From: Nilaparvata lugens
Taxonomy: Eukaryota > Arthropoda > Insecta > Hemiptera > Delphacidae
Direction: 5' to 3'
Assembly (NCBI RefSeq): GCF_014356525.2
Contig: NC_052507.1
Span: 8,239,568 to 8,303,567 of the forward strand
DNA length: 64,000 nucleotides
Under the pieces are notes generated by a model. It was not told where the DNA came from. It did no database searches and saw only the letters and a program-made list of their open reading frames with translations. The position numbers and the translations under genes are program-made. Shown here one piece after another: positions 12,115 through 23,447 of this stretch (positions are counted from its first letter, which is position 1; each line of letters begins with the position of its first letter).

Positions 12115-12854
12115 TATTTGCTTTCTTCCTTCAATTCTTTCCCTTCTTCGCATTCCTGTTTTTTCTTCTTCCCTTCATCGTTTTCTTCTCCTTATCACTA
12201 TCTCTTCTTTGTTTTCTTCTTTTTCTTTTCTTCCTTCTTTCCCATCTTCCTCTTCCCTCCTTACTTTCAATTTCCTGTGTCCACTTTTTGCTTATTCTCC
12301 TTTTCCTCTTCTCTTCTCCCAATTATAGTCTTCTTTTCTTCTTCTTTTTGTTCTCTTGCTTTCTAGTTCTCTCACCTTCTTTCTCCCTTCTTCCTCCATC
12401 TTTCTTTCTTTCTCTTCTCACCTCCTTCCATTTTCCTTCTTCACCTTTTCCTCCCCTTCTCTCTTCTGCTTTTTATCATCCTATTCACACCTTCCTTGTT
12501 TAATCCTCTGTCTTCTATTTTTTCCTTTCTCCCTTTACCCTCCCATTCCCTTCCCACCTTTTGTTTCCTTCACCTGCTCCTTCTTCTTCTTCTTCTTTTC
12601 TTCTTCTTCTTCTTCTTCTTCTTCTTCTTCTTCTTCTTCTTCTTCTTCTTCTTCTTCCTCTACTTCTTCTTTTTCTTCTTCTTCTTCTCTTCTTCTTCTT
12701 CTTCTTCTTCTTCTTCTTCTTGTTCTTGTTCTTCTTCTTCTTCTCTTCTTCTTCTTCTTCTTCTTTCTTCTTCTTCTTCTTCTTCTTCTTCTTCTTCTTC
12801 CTCTTCCCCTCCTCCTCCTCTTCCTCCACCTCCTCCTCCTCCTCCTCCTCTCCC

Positions 12855-12885
<31 letters not shown>

Positions 12886-14255
12886 CTTCTTCTTCTTCTT
12901 CTTCTCTTTCTTCTACTTCTTCTTGTTCATTGCTCTTCTATCCACTATAGTTCTCTTACCTTCTTTTTTTCTCAACCTCCTTACTGTTTTCCTCTTTTTC
13001 TTTTCCTTCTCACCTCTCTTTTACCATCCTCTTTCTTTTGTCTTTTCCTTGTTTCTTTCCACCTTCTTTCTCTTCTGTTTTTCCCACCCTCTTTTTAGTC
13101 CTCTTCTCACTTTATATTCATTCACTTATTTTCCCCTTTGTTTACCGTTTTCTCCCTTCATCTTTCTTTCTCCATTTTTACCTCCTTCCAATCTCCTAAA
13201 TCTTTTCCTCCTCTCTTCTCACATCATTTATTTTTCTCTGTCCTCATCTTTCTCCTTTCTCTCCCTCATTCTTTTCTCTGTTGCCTTCTCACCTTTTTGC
13301 CCACTCTTACTCCACTTCTCCCTAACGTCTTCTCACCTCATTTATTTTTTCTGTCTTTATCTTTGTCCTTTCTCCCTCATACTTTTCTCTTAATCATTCT
13401 CTTCTCTGTTGCGTTCTCACCTCTTTTCCCCTCTCTTACTCCACCACCTGCTCCTCGACCTTCTTCCCATCCACCTCTTCTTCGTTCTCTTATACCTCCT
13501 CCTCCTTCTCCTACTACTACTTCTTCCAAATCAAATAATGAAATATTCTTTCAAATCTTCTTCGTTCTCTTATACCTCCTCCTCATCCTCCTGCTCCTCC
13601 TCCTGCTCCTCCTCCTCCTCCTCCTCCTCCTCCTACTATTCCTCCTCCTCCACAATTTCCCATTTCACACAGTATTTCTCTTTCCTGTTTCGTTCTCAAT
13701 TTTTCTTTCTTTCACCTCCCCATCTCTCACTTCATCCTTTTCTTCCTTCTCCACTTCTTCCTCTTCTCAATCCTCCTCCTCCTTCTCCTTCTCCTCCTCC
13801 TCCTCCTACTAACTACTTCTTCCAAATCAAATAATGGAATCTTCTTTCAAATCTTCTTCGTTCTCTTATACCTCCTTCCCCTCCTTCTCCTCCTCCTCCT
13901 CCTTCTTCTCTATTTTTTTTTACACAGTAAAATAAGACTCAAAATAAGACTTATACTTCTCTTTCCTGTTCCGTTCTCACTTTTTATTTCTTTCACCTCC
14001 TCATCACTCACTTCATCCTTTTCTTCCTTCTCCACTTCTTCCTCTTCTCACTCCTCCTCCTCCTCCACAATTTCTTTTTTTACATAGTAAAATAAGACTC
14101 AAAATAAGACTTATACTTCTCTTTCCTGTTCCGTTCTCACTTTTTCATTCATTCACCTCCCCATCTCTCACTTCATCCTTTTCTTCCTTCTCCACTTCTT
14201 CCTTTTCTCAATCCTCCTCCTCCTCCTCCTCCTCCTCCAACATCCACCTTATTTC
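12115..14255. repeat. Long pyrimidine-rich tract with (TTC)n and (CCT)n cores
   Basis: More than 2 kb is almost entirely C and T on the plus strand. Pure (TTC)n dominates 12577-12930, (CCT)n occurs at 12807-12850 and 13575-13635, and mixed CTTTT runs fill the rest. Long Leu/Ser/Phe or Lys/Glu/Arg open frames on both strands arise only because pyrimidine-only sequence lacks stop codons. It contains repeats of CTTTCCTGTTCCGTTCTCAC that also belong to the duplicated unit starting at 13939. Confidence 0.85.
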
Positions 14256-14426
14256 GCACACTACCTCTATTTCTCCTCCAGGTGCAGACTGCCGAGTGTC
14301 TGCCTTCGTTCAACCTGTTGCCGCGATAACCATCTTGGGATGTGCTAAGAGCCAACAGTCGGCACAACATGATAAAAGCAAGAAAGGTCTGCCCCTTCTT
14401 CTTCTTCTTCTCTTCTTCTTCTTCTT

Positions 14427-14457
<31 letters not shown>

Positions 14458-15586
14458 TCTCGCTGCTAACAAACGGCCGGCCGTCAACTCTTTCTAAAAA
14501 TAACAGATCAAGTATCGCCAAAGGAACTGTGCCCGTGAACTTGCACGGATGAGCAATATACAGGAACTGAGAGAGAGACAGAGAGATCTGATACGTACTG
14601 AGAGAGATAGAGAGGGATTGATAGATTTAGAAAGAGAGGGAGAGATCTGATACGTACTGAGAGATAGAGAGGGATTGATAGATTTAGAAAGAGAGAGAGA
14701 GATCTGATACGTACTGAGAGAGATAGAGAGAGATTGATTGATTTAGAAAGAGGGGGAGAGATCTGATATGTACTGAGAGAGATAGATAGATAGAGAGAAA
14801 AAGAGAGAGAGAGTGAGAGAGAGAGGGAGAGAGAGAGAGATATCTGATACGTACTGATAGAGGGAGAGAGAGAGTTTGAAAGAGAGGAAGATAGAGATAT
14901 CTGATACGAACTGAGAGAAAGAATGAACTTGAAGTGATGAGCAATACAGGAAGTGAGAGATAGAAAGAGAGAGTGAGAGAGAATAAACTGATAAGAACTG
15001 GAAGAAAGAATCATTATATGAAATACAGGAACTGCTGAACATTTAACGCACAAACATGTCTTGAATTGAAACTCAAGCAATTCTTGTTCTAAGTCGTACA
15101 ATTTATGTCTTGAATTGCGTACTCACGCAATTTATGTCTTGAATTGCACCGTAGAAAAATTGAATCTACGGTATATTCCTATGTTTATTCTCTTTGTTCC
15201 TAAAGACTTGGTTTGTGTCGTATAAAAATAATACATTCTGTAATATCAACTTATTGTCAACTGAGAAACAGCGTCACTTGACGTTACATCAGTTATGACA
15301 GTTGACACTCAAGAACCATCAGCTGACGCTTGATACCGGTTGACGTTGAAATTAAAATATTCTTAATTCCATGAAAAATACAAAGGTTAAATTGTAATAA
15401 AGATTATGTTTCACTGGAATACCCCTACAAGACTATTTTTGTTTGAGTGTAGGGGTAAGTTACAGTAGAAAATAATGTGAAAGTTTGGCATGGTCGTTTG
15501 ATTATTCCATAAAATCACCCTCTCACTCTCAAGCGAAAGCTCATGTGGGCATCATCTAATTATCATTATAATTACTTCTAATAGAG
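13939..15586. repeat. Tandem duplication of 1.65 kb, copy 1
   Basis: Copy 1 matches 15587-17222 nearly base for base over its full length (offset 1648 at the start). Differences are mostly small: a 12-base insertion near 15946 in copy 2, a ~26-base deletion in copy 2 near 16726, a few one-base indels and some microsatellite length changes. The unit contains a (CCT)n patch, a (TTC)n tract, a GA-rich minisatellite and ~650 bp of ordinary sequence. No gene is recognised in it. Confidence 0.9.
14560..14935. repeat. GA-rich minisatellite, ~64-bp unit (copy 1)
   Basis: GATCTGATACGTACTGAGAG recurs about every 64 bp, separated by GAGGGATTGATAGATTTAGA and (GA)n. Six units are present, the last ones diverged. 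The matching array in the second duplicate is at 16220-16575. Confidence 0.8.
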
Positions 15587-17222
15587 TCAAAATAAGACTT
15601 ATACTTCTCTTTCCTGTTCCGTTCTCACTTTTTATTTCTTTCACCTCCTCATCACTCACTTCATCCTTTTCTTCCTTCTCCACTTCTTCCTCTTCTCACT
15701 CCTCCTCCTCCTCCACAATTTCTTTTTTTACATAGTAAAATAAGACTCAAAATAAGACTTATACTTCTCTTTCCTGTTCCGTTCTCACTTTTTCATTCTT
15801 TCACCTCCCCATCTCTCACTTCATCCTTTTCTTCCTTCTCCACTTCTTCCTCTTCTCAATCCTCCTCCTCCTCCTCCTCCTCCTCCAACATCCACCTTAT
15901 TTCGCACACTACCTCTATTTCTCCTCCAGGTGCAGACTGCCGAGTGCAATGCCGAGTGTCTGCCTTCGTTCAACCTGTTGCCGCGATAACCATCTTGGGA
16001 TGTGCTAAGAGCCAACAGTCGGCACAACATGATAAAAGCAAGAAAGGTCTGCCCCTTCTTCTTCTTCTTCTCTCTTCTTCTTCTTCTTCTTCTTCTTCTT
16101 CTTCTCTTCTTCTTCTTATCTCGCTGCTAACAACGGCCGGCCGTCAACTCTTTCTAAAAATAACAGATCAAGTATCGCCAAAGGAACTGTGCCCGTGAAC
16201 TTGCACGGATGAGCAATATACAGGAACTGAGAGAGAGACAGAGAGATCTGATACGTACTGAGAGAGATAGAGAGGGATTGATAGATTTAGAAAGAGAGGG
16301 AGAGATCTGATACGTACTGAGAGATAGAGAGGGATTGATAGATTTAGAAAGAGAGAGAGAGATCTGATACGTACTGAGAGAGATAGAGAGAGATTGATTG
16401 ATTTAGAAAGAGGGGGAGAGATCTGATATGTACTGAGAGAGATAGATAGATAGAGAGAAAAAGAGAGAGAGAGTGAGAGAGAGAGGAGAGAGAGAGAGAT
16501 ATCTGATACGTACTGATAGAGGGAGAGAGAGAGTTTGAAAGAGAGGAAGATAGAGATATCTGATACGAACTGAGAGAAAGAATGAACTTGAAGTGATGAG
16601 CAATACAGGAAGTGAGAGATAGAAAGAGAGAGTGAGAGAGAATAAACTGATAAGAACTGGAAGAAAGAATCATTATATGAGAAATACAGGAACTGCTGAA
16701 CATTTAACGCACAAACATGTCTTGAAAGTCGTACAATTTATGTCTTGAATTGCGTACTCACGCAATTTATGTCTTGAATTGCACCGTAGAAAAATTGAAT
16801 CTACGGTATATTCCTATGTTTATTCTCTTTGTTCCTAAAGACTTGGTTTGTGTCGTATAAAAATAATACATTCTGTAATATCAACTTATTGTCAACTGAG
16901 AAACAGCGTCACTTGACGTTACATCAGTTATGACAGTTGACACTCAAGAACCATCAGCTGACGCTTGATACCGGTTGACGTTGAAATTAAAATATTCTTA
17001 ATTCCATGAAAAATACAAAGGTTAAATTGTAATAAAGATTATGTTTCACTGGAATACCCCTACAAGACTATTTTTGTTTGAGTGTAGGGGTAAGTTACAG
17101 TAGAAAATAATGTGAAAGTTTGGCATGGTCGTTTGATTATTCCATAAAATCACCCTCTCACTCTCAAGCGAAAGCTCATGTGGGCATCATCTAATTATCA
17201 TTATAATTACTTCTAATAGAGT
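15587..17222. repeat. Tandem duplication of 1.65 kb, copy 2
   Basis: Second copy of 13939-15586. It ends at TACTTCTAATAGAGT, exactly the sequence that joins copy 1 to copy 2, which supports a simple head-to-tail duplication. An assembly duplication of two alleles would look the same. Confidence 0.9.
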
Positions 17223-17228
17223 GAAGGA

Positions 17229-17345
17229 TATGTCAATTTTTTTTTTTTGAAATTGAAATTGAAATTTATTGCCAAAACAAAATTACAATATTACAATATA
17301 TTAAGTTACAAAGTGTTAAACAAATAAGCAAAACTTAAACTTAAT
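17229..17345 (-). mobile_element. LINE/SINE 3' end with (TTGAAA)n-type tail
   Basis: On the minus strand GGCAATAAATTTCAATTTCA runs into a poly(A)-like run. Comparable termini occur at 42459-42545 and 59858-59945. An AATAAA directly followed by a short tandem tail and A-run fits a retroposed 3' end. How far the body extends to the right is unknown. Confidence 0.45.
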
Positions 17346-17690
17346 TATTAGATCAAAACTTAATTTATCTTTATTTTGGCGACTGCTGGCATAAGTAAGA
17401 ACTTGAGAGCCAGCAGTAAGTTTACATTATTAGATTTAACAAGTTTAGCGCTTAACTAAAAATTTCATATATAGGTTATGCCCTCTCGTTCAATATGAAA
17501 CACTGACCCTTTTATCACCTGTTGTCCACTTTCAAATGAACCGGACTTACTTATGACGGTAACAATCGAAGAAGGCTCAAAGAATAAGAAGCCTCCAATA
17601 ATCATTCATGTTGTTCTAATCACATCACTTGATGTCAGAGATCAGAGTCCTTAATAATTTTCATGCCCTGTACATCATTATGATGTCCAG
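17346..17690. other. Intergenic DNA, nothing recognised
   Basis: No coding signature or repeat copy is visible. Confidence 0.4.
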
Positions 17691-17691
17691 C

Positions 17692-18505
17692 TTTTCGATG
17701 GACCGTGTAAGGTGGACGATGTCCATAATTTACATGTTAGATACATAAATGACATCTGATGTCAAAAACTATAAAAATCTGATAATCTTCCATCGACTGA
17801 CACAAAGACAACAGGAAAGAAAGCCGGATTTACCAGAGAATAGTCATATAGATTGATTAGGCTAGTACCCTGTGATTGTACTAGAAAAAAAGCAGCTTTT
17901 CGATGGCCGTGTACTATGGATGATGTCCATAATTTACATGTTAGATACATAAATGACATCTGATGTCAAAAACTATAAAAATCTGATAATCTTTCATCGA
18001 CTGACACAAAGACAACATGGAAGAAAGCCGGATTTACCAGAGCATATCCATATAGATTGGTTAGGCTAGTACCCTATGATTGTACTAGAAAGAAAGCAGC
18101 TTTTCGATGGCCGTGTACTATGGATAATGTCCATAATTTACATGTTAGATACATATGACATCTGATGTCAAAAACTATAAAAATCTGATAATCTTTCATC
18201 GAATGACATGAAGACAACGTGAAAGAAAGCCGGATTTACCAGAGCATATTCATATAGATTGATTAGGCTAGTACCCTATGATTGTAATTCTTCTTCTTCT
18301 GCTTCAATCGTCCGATTGGTTGGCAGCTTTCCATCTTTGTCTGTCCAGAGCCAGCTGTTTTAGTTGGGTATAGCTCTGGACCCCAAGATCCCGGGTTATG
18401 AATATTACAAATAATGATTGTACTAGAAAGAAAGAAAGCTGGATTGTACCAGAGCATATCCATATAGATTGGTTAGGTTAGTACTCTATGATTGTACAAT
18501 ATTGT
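17692..18505. repeat. Tandem repeat, ~203-bp unit, about three and a half copies
   Basis: Units start at TTTTCGATGG near 17692, 17896 and 18100 and contain GATGTCCATAATTTACATGT, GACATCTGATGTCAAAAACT, GCCGGATTTACCAGAG and GATTGTACTAGAAA. The third copy is interrupted at 18287-18413. A partial copy (18414-18480) follows. Confidence 0.8.
18287..18413 (-). mobile_element. SINE-like 127-bp insertion with 9-bp target duplication
   Basis: The insert interrupts a tandem repeat whose intact copies give the empty site. ATGATTGTA occurs on both sides (18278-18286 and 18414-18422) but only once in uninterrupted copies. On the minus strand the insert ends in GAAGCAGAAGAAGAAGAAT, a GAA-type tail. No clear RNA polymerase III boxes are seen, so SINE is an inference from length, tail and target duplication. 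Confidence 0.5.
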
Positions 18506-18694
18506 ACTATGTAAATGGCTACGATTGTACTCTTGAGTTGAGGACTCCGATAATGGAAAGAAGCTTGTCTGGCCTGATCAAGAGGGATTATATCCGATGA
18601 CAATTCGAAAATAAATAGAGAATAAAATGAGAGAAAGTCGACATGTTGTGTAGGAACTTACGTCTTGGTGATTAGGAGTTTCCTCGGCGGCCTA

Positions 18695-18955
18695 TGGGTT
18701 TTGTCAGTACAGTATTAATTAAATTTGAAGCACTCTTGTAATTTCCAAGGAAAACTGACAGTTTCAAGTGACTCTCACTAAAGCTGATTCACTTTATTCT
18801 GTCAGCATTAATTGAATTGGGAGCATTGATGTTATTCATAGGGAATACTGACAGATGAAAATGAATTTTACTGAAGTTGATTCACTTTATTCTGTCAGCA
18901 TTAATTGGTCGGGAGCATTGATGCTTCTTTTGTTGAAATACTGACAGCTAAAAGT
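18695..18955. repeat. Tandem repeat, ~105-bp unit
   Basis: ACTGACAG, GATTCACTTTATTCTGTCAG, CATTAATTG and GGGAGCATTGATG recur twice with a partial third unit. A related fragment with CTGTCAGCATT is near 45928. Confidence 0.6.
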
Positions 18956-19417
18956 CAAACTGTATGAGTTGTGAGTTTTGTAATCGTTATGGACTTTTGC
19001 GGCTTATTGATGAAAGAGATGTCATAGTTTCATGGTTTATTAGTTAGAGTAGTGAGTGCCAGTGTCTAGTAGGAGAAAGTACTGTACTTTCAAGTTTTAA
19101 TGATTAGATTGAAGCCTATAGATCGACAAGCTTCATGCTCGATTCGGTACTTTCAGTGTGTCGGTCTGTGTATGTATTTTTTTGGAGAATTCTAATTATT
19201 ATGATTCCATGATGTGGTATTTTATCAAATGCATTATGAAAGTGGCAAATTATACAATAACTAGTGATATAAGAGGGATGTTAGTGACAAATTTTATAGC
19301 CACAGATGGAGCAGAGTTTGAAAATTTGTAATTCAAACAAAATGTAGTGTTTCTACACATAGAATTTCAAGTAATTCTCCGTTTTGTGTTGAAGGTGTAG
19401 AAGTAGTAGTAGTAGTA

Positions 19418-19449
<32 letters not shown>

Positions 19450-20135
19450 AGAAGAGTAAGAGAAGAGGAAGAGGAAGAAGAAGATACACAGTTAAGTTCC
19501 ATAACGATGTAATGACTGTATCAAATCTAATAATTGGATGTAACGGGTATAAATATCTCTCCATAACACAAGTAGGCTACCAGATCCCAGATGATCAAGA
19601 CAATAATAATGTAACTTATAACACACGATTCAATGTTTGGGATACATAAAAAACTAACGATTTTCAAGCAGGGTGCAAGGCATTCTCTAATCAATCTCAT
19701 TTAAAAACGTCGTTAAGGCAAGTGAACTCAGTTTCTGTGGCCGATGTTTGAACGATAGTTATTATATATATGGATACTATCATATAGTGTGTAGATACTA
19801 TCCGATGCCTGGATTCTATCATTTACTTTGTAGATACTATCCTCCATCCTAGATATATATATCATACCAATCTTGGATTTGCACTGCATTTGCAACGTAA
19901 CTGTAATAAGAGATGGGCAGAAGTAATAACTGTTCTGTTGGCTGGGAGATCATTTCGAGACGAAAAAATGTTGGTAAGTTATCATCCAAGTCCCATCCCT
20001 GTGATTATTTGCCGTCAAATCGCATTTTGATTTATGACAGCAATCTTGGCCTTGTTTGGAGTTCATTTCTGTTCGTCTTCCCTCATTAAGACCTGCAGGA
20101 CAGCCGGTAGGCACTTTGTGATTACTTCAAGTGTA
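18956..20135. other. Intergenic DNA with a (GTA)/(GAA) microsatellite
   Basis: Positions 19396-19482 are (GTA)n then (GAA)n and (GGAAGA)n. Short imperfect repeats of TAGATACTATC lie at 19785-19850. Nothing coding is supported. Confidence 0.5.
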
Positions 20136-20139
20136 TAGA

Positions 20140-20217
20140 TAGGTGAGGTCCTCGTTATATGACGGTGGGGAAAGATAGGAGAACATCGTTACCGATTCTC
20201 TGCCTTCTATAGAGAGA
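20140..20217 (+). mobile_element. Fragment of MITE family A (long form)
   Basis: GTGAGGTCCTCGTTATATGA is followed by GATTCTCTGCCTTCTATAGA, matching the left part of the long form at 51107 onward. The rest is missing. Confidence 0.5.
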
Positions 20218-20223
20218 TTAGCA

Positions 20224-20362
20224 TAACCTATTTTTGGACAATTTCTATCTAAATTTGGGAAAGGAACAGTTTTGGGCTTTAAACCTGTTGCTCCTTTCCC
20301 AATCATTCATAATTGAGAATGATATTGTAACCTATGTATTAATGTATAAATAAATGAATGAT
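20224..20362 (+). mobile_element. LINE 3' UTR with conserved hairpin, copy 2
   Basis: AACCTATTTTTGGACA leads into a hairpin with arms GGGAAAGGA and TCCTTTCCC around AGTTTTGGGC, then CAATCATTCATAATTGAGAA and ATAAATAAATGAATGA, an AATAAA with an (AATG)n tail. A family A MITE sits directly behind the tail. Confidence 0.65.
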
Positions 20363-20364
20363 AC

Positions 20365-20583
20365 TATAGTGAGGTCCACGTTATAATGGCAGTGGATAAA
20401 GATAGAAGAATAGCGATGCCGATTCTCTGCATTAATTAATTATATTTCTACACTGTCAAAGACATAATTGGCATCGTTGTGGACCTAGAAAAGGATAGTG
20501 TCACCGACTTTGTGGAATGATAAACTAGGATAGCAAAACCAAAGTTGATCAAATACTGTCACTATAACGTGGACCTCACTATA
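20365..20583. mobile_element. MITE family A, short form, complete
   Basis: Terminal inverted repeats TAGTGAGGTCCACGTTATAA and its complement TTATAACGTGGACCTCACTA (20367 and 20581 as outer ends) are bounded by TA on both sides. A TA target and TIRs of about 28 bp point to the Tc1/mariner superfamily by analogy. There is no transposase. Other copies are at 46221-46433 (short), 51107-52141 (long, split), 34797-35156 and 27789-28052 (partial). Confidence 0.8.
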
Positions 20584-20919
20584 GATGAAAAAAGCTGATG
20601 CTGGTATATCTGATGTAAAAATATAAATTTTGGCTCTAAATTTTGTAAAATTACGTGAAAACCTTCTCAATTGATAGTAATTCCAGTGTAATATTCTTGT
20701 TTTCTATCCAGTTTCTCAATCGTCAAAATTCAAAATTGTTGGTTTATGTTGTTCTTGAGTGAAAGAGGACTAAATTTGAGAGAAGTGGAATCATAACCTC
20801 ATGTCAGAATTTTAAAATATTATTTAAATTTGGGAGAAAAATAGTACAAGGAGTATCCTCAGTTTTTCTCTCCCATTCAGTGCTTCTTTGTGAAAATACA
20901 AATATCAAATAATAATATT

Positions 20920-21290
20920 AACTGTCCATTCTCGTTAAAAATAATCAATTATATTTTATTCGTCAAGATATTTTTTCTAAATAATATAGTTTCATAATTA
21001 TTGATATAGACTATAACAATTTTCATAACTGATATAACATGTATTGTTGCGCAATTATATTTCTACATTTTTAAAAACATATCTGGAAACGTTGTGGGAC
21101 TAGAAAAGGATAGGTTTGTGGAATGTCAATTTGACAAATTTTGATTTTATTTTGGAGCTACAAAAGGATAGGTTAAAACCCGATCTGGATACGTTGTGGA
21201 GCTAGAAAAGGATATGTTTGTGGAATTTCAATTCGACAAATTTTAATTTTAGTTTGGAGCTAGAAAAGGATAGGTTTGTCGAATCTTAAT
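20920..21290. repeat. Diverged family A body plus ~115-bp tandem repeat
   Basis: 20920-21080 resembles the internal part of the long MITE A (ATCAATTATATTTTATT, then ATATTTCTACAT). 21068-21285 then repeats ATCTGGAAACGTTGTGG, GAGCTAGAAAAGGATAGGTT and CAAATTTT about two and a half times. Confidence 0.5.
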
Positions 21291-21465
21291 TAGGTTCTCT
21301 TTGATTGTCATTTTGGATTGACATGTGTTGTTCAACTGTGTTCTAGAACTGTCCAAAAGATCTATCATCGTTGCGTTGCTTGTTGGTTTCCACAACTATT
21401 TGTCCAGGAAAATTAGAATGATGTATTTGATGATAGAGTCGACGTTTGATAAAATTAATACATTA

Positions 21466-21875
21466 TGTGGCTGGCCAATACCTTCCTAAACAAAGCCATA
21501 GTGCATGACAGGTGGGTTGATGGTAACGGCAGCACAGGTAGGGGGGCTCCTACAGCAATAAAAACACTAGCTGATATAGATCAGCTGAAATCAACCACTA
21601 CCTCCGTAAACAAAGCCGTAGTGCATTCGTGTGACGTCAGTACAGGTAGGGCACCTAGACCAATAAAAACTCTAGCTGATATAGATCAGCTGAAATCAAC
21701 AAATTTTTATTGGTTTATGAGCCCTACCTGTGCTGACATCACACGAATGCATTACGGCTTTGTTTACGGAGGTAGTGAATCAACAAACATTGGTGTTGGA
21801 GCCCTAACTGTGCTGATGTCACCAGTAATGCACTATGGCTTTGTATACGGAGGTAGTGGGCTGGCTAGCTAGGTT
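21466..21875. repeat. Palindrome nested in a palindrome (foldback element)
   Basis: The inner arms (21597-21690 and 21700-21775) share TACCTCCGTAAACAAAGCCG and GCATTCGTGTGACGTCAGTA with their complements. The outer arms (21466-21580 and 21780-21875) carry related but diverged sequence (AAACAAAGCCATAGTGCATG, CAGCACAGGTAGG) also in inverted order. The outer ends TGGCTGGCC and GGCTGGCTA are imperfect inverted repeats. A 135-codon open frame through it is not a gene. Confidence 0.75.
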
Positions 21876-22730
21876 GATGAAGAAAAAGTTTCTGTTTTTA
21901 GGAGGAATTTAGCAAATCTTGAAAGTAATTGGTCTTTGGTTCCAAGTACTCATGGAGAACTTCTTGAAATAGGATTCTTGAAACCTTCAAATTTTCATGA
22001 CAATATGGATTACATCATATAGCTTCGAACAACCTCTTGAAAAAAATATTCTTGAAACCTTCAAACTTTTCTGTTGTTTTGATATTCAAGGTATTCATTT
22101 CTCCAAGTGCAAGAAATGGATATCATTGTTCGAAGAATGATGTCTCAATTTAATCTCCTCTAGGCTACTAGCTAGGAGATATTTCAAAGTAAGAAACTAT
22201 TCTATTCTCAAGATAACTTATTCAGACTGTTTTCTATTGTGAGGACTTTGCATTGTGTAGTTTGTGCCTTTTTGTTAGGTGGGCTGAACAGTTGTATAAT
22301 GTACATTGTGCATACAAAAAGCACAGAACTTATCAACGTTGTTGCGTAGAATAGTCTAGAAAACATGAAAATAAGTAGAGAAGTCTGGAAGAACTATGTT
22401 GTGTATAGATCTGAAGAAAATCTGAAATATTTCTGCTCTCTTCCAAGCTACTCTGTATGGTATTAACGTTTTTCTTCGTTTAACTGCATTCCCAGTACAG
22501 GAATACTAACTATTCCTGAATGACACTCTCTGACCAGTTGTTAAGTAGTGTTTTGGTTTGGATTGTGTGAAATATCTATACAATTTTACATTTTGATTTA
22601 GATTCCAAACTGAAATCAATAATATTATGACACGGCATGAATAAACCTTTTGTTTGTTTCATTCTACCAGCAACTAATGTCTAATCAGTTTGAATGAAAA
22701 AGACTAAGAAATTGTGTTAACAGCTGTTTA
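21876..22730. other. Intergenic DNA, nothing recognised
   Basis: AT-rich. Short chance repeats (TTCTTGAAACCTTCAAA twice near 21985 and 22048) are the only structure noted. Confidence 0.4.
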
Positions 22731-22946
22731 GACTTTTTGTGTAGTTGAGAAGTTGATATTGTGATAATTATTCATATTGAATGAAAAAGACTAAGAAATT
22801 GTCAAAAAACCACTGATTTATTGATAATTAGAAAGACCGGTTTTTCTAATTATCAATAAATCAGTGGTTTTTTGACAATTTCTTAGTCTTTTTCATTCAA
22901 TATGAATAATTATCACAATATCAACTTCTCTACTACACAAAAAGTC
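22731..22946. repeat. 216-bp near-perfect palindrome, family F ends
   Basis: The arms run from GACTTTTTGTGTAG inward through GAGAAGTTGATATTGTGATA, GAATGAAAAAGACTAAGAAA and CCACTGATTTATTGATAATT to a centre near 22838 at GACCGGTTTTTC. The right arm mirrors this with almost no mismatches and no long spacer. The sequence matches the left end of family F copies at 41275 and 55575, so this is a copy reduced to two fused termini. Confidence 0.85.
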
Positions 22947-23151
22947 TAATCAGTTTAGTGAAGATTCTTAACTCACTGCTTATTCCGGTTAAAAAGTTTT
23001 TTTTTCAGTTTTCAGTTTGTTTCTAATGTTTTGATTTATATTTTATAAGAATTTTCCTTGTTTGTTTTCTGATTAATTATTAAAAAAAAATAATTTGTGC
23101 TTCTCTATACTCACAAAGTTTTATGTTTTCCTTCACTGATACTTTCAAAGG

Positions 23152-23447
23152 CTGTGTCCGCATTGAACAAAAGTTCGACAAACATGTTTGTTGAAACAGT
23201 TTGAACAAATTTTATTATGTTTGACAAACAATGTTTGCCCGTGGCCAGTGTGGACGCCGCACCAAACAAAATATTTGTAAGTGAGGAGAACAGGTTTTAT
23301 GTTTTACAGCTGTTAACACTGAAAATGTTTGTGAAAACAGTGATTTTTTGTTTGACAAACAATGATTGTCCAAACTTTTTTGAATGTTTGTCCCTGAGCT
23401 CCTCAAAAACATGTTTGTCGAACATTTGTTAAGTGTGGACATGGCTT
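23152..23447. mobile_element. MITE-like element with imperfect terminal inverted repeats
   Basis: The ends GGCTGTGTCCGCATTGAACA and TGTTAAGTGTGGACATGGCT are imperfect inverted complements. The interior has repeated TGTTTGACAAACAATG palindromes. Subterminal inverted motifs and TIRs fit a non-autonomous DNA transposon. I could not define a target duplication. Confidence 0.5.

Noticed and set aside
12356..13393. A 345-codon Ser/Phe/Leu-rich protein and overlapping frames on both strands
   Set aside because: Pyrimidine-only DNA has no stop codons on either strand in most frames; composition explains it.
21465..21872. 135-codon open frame
   Set aside because: It spans a two-level foldback; the peptide contains inverted-repeat translations and nothing family-like.
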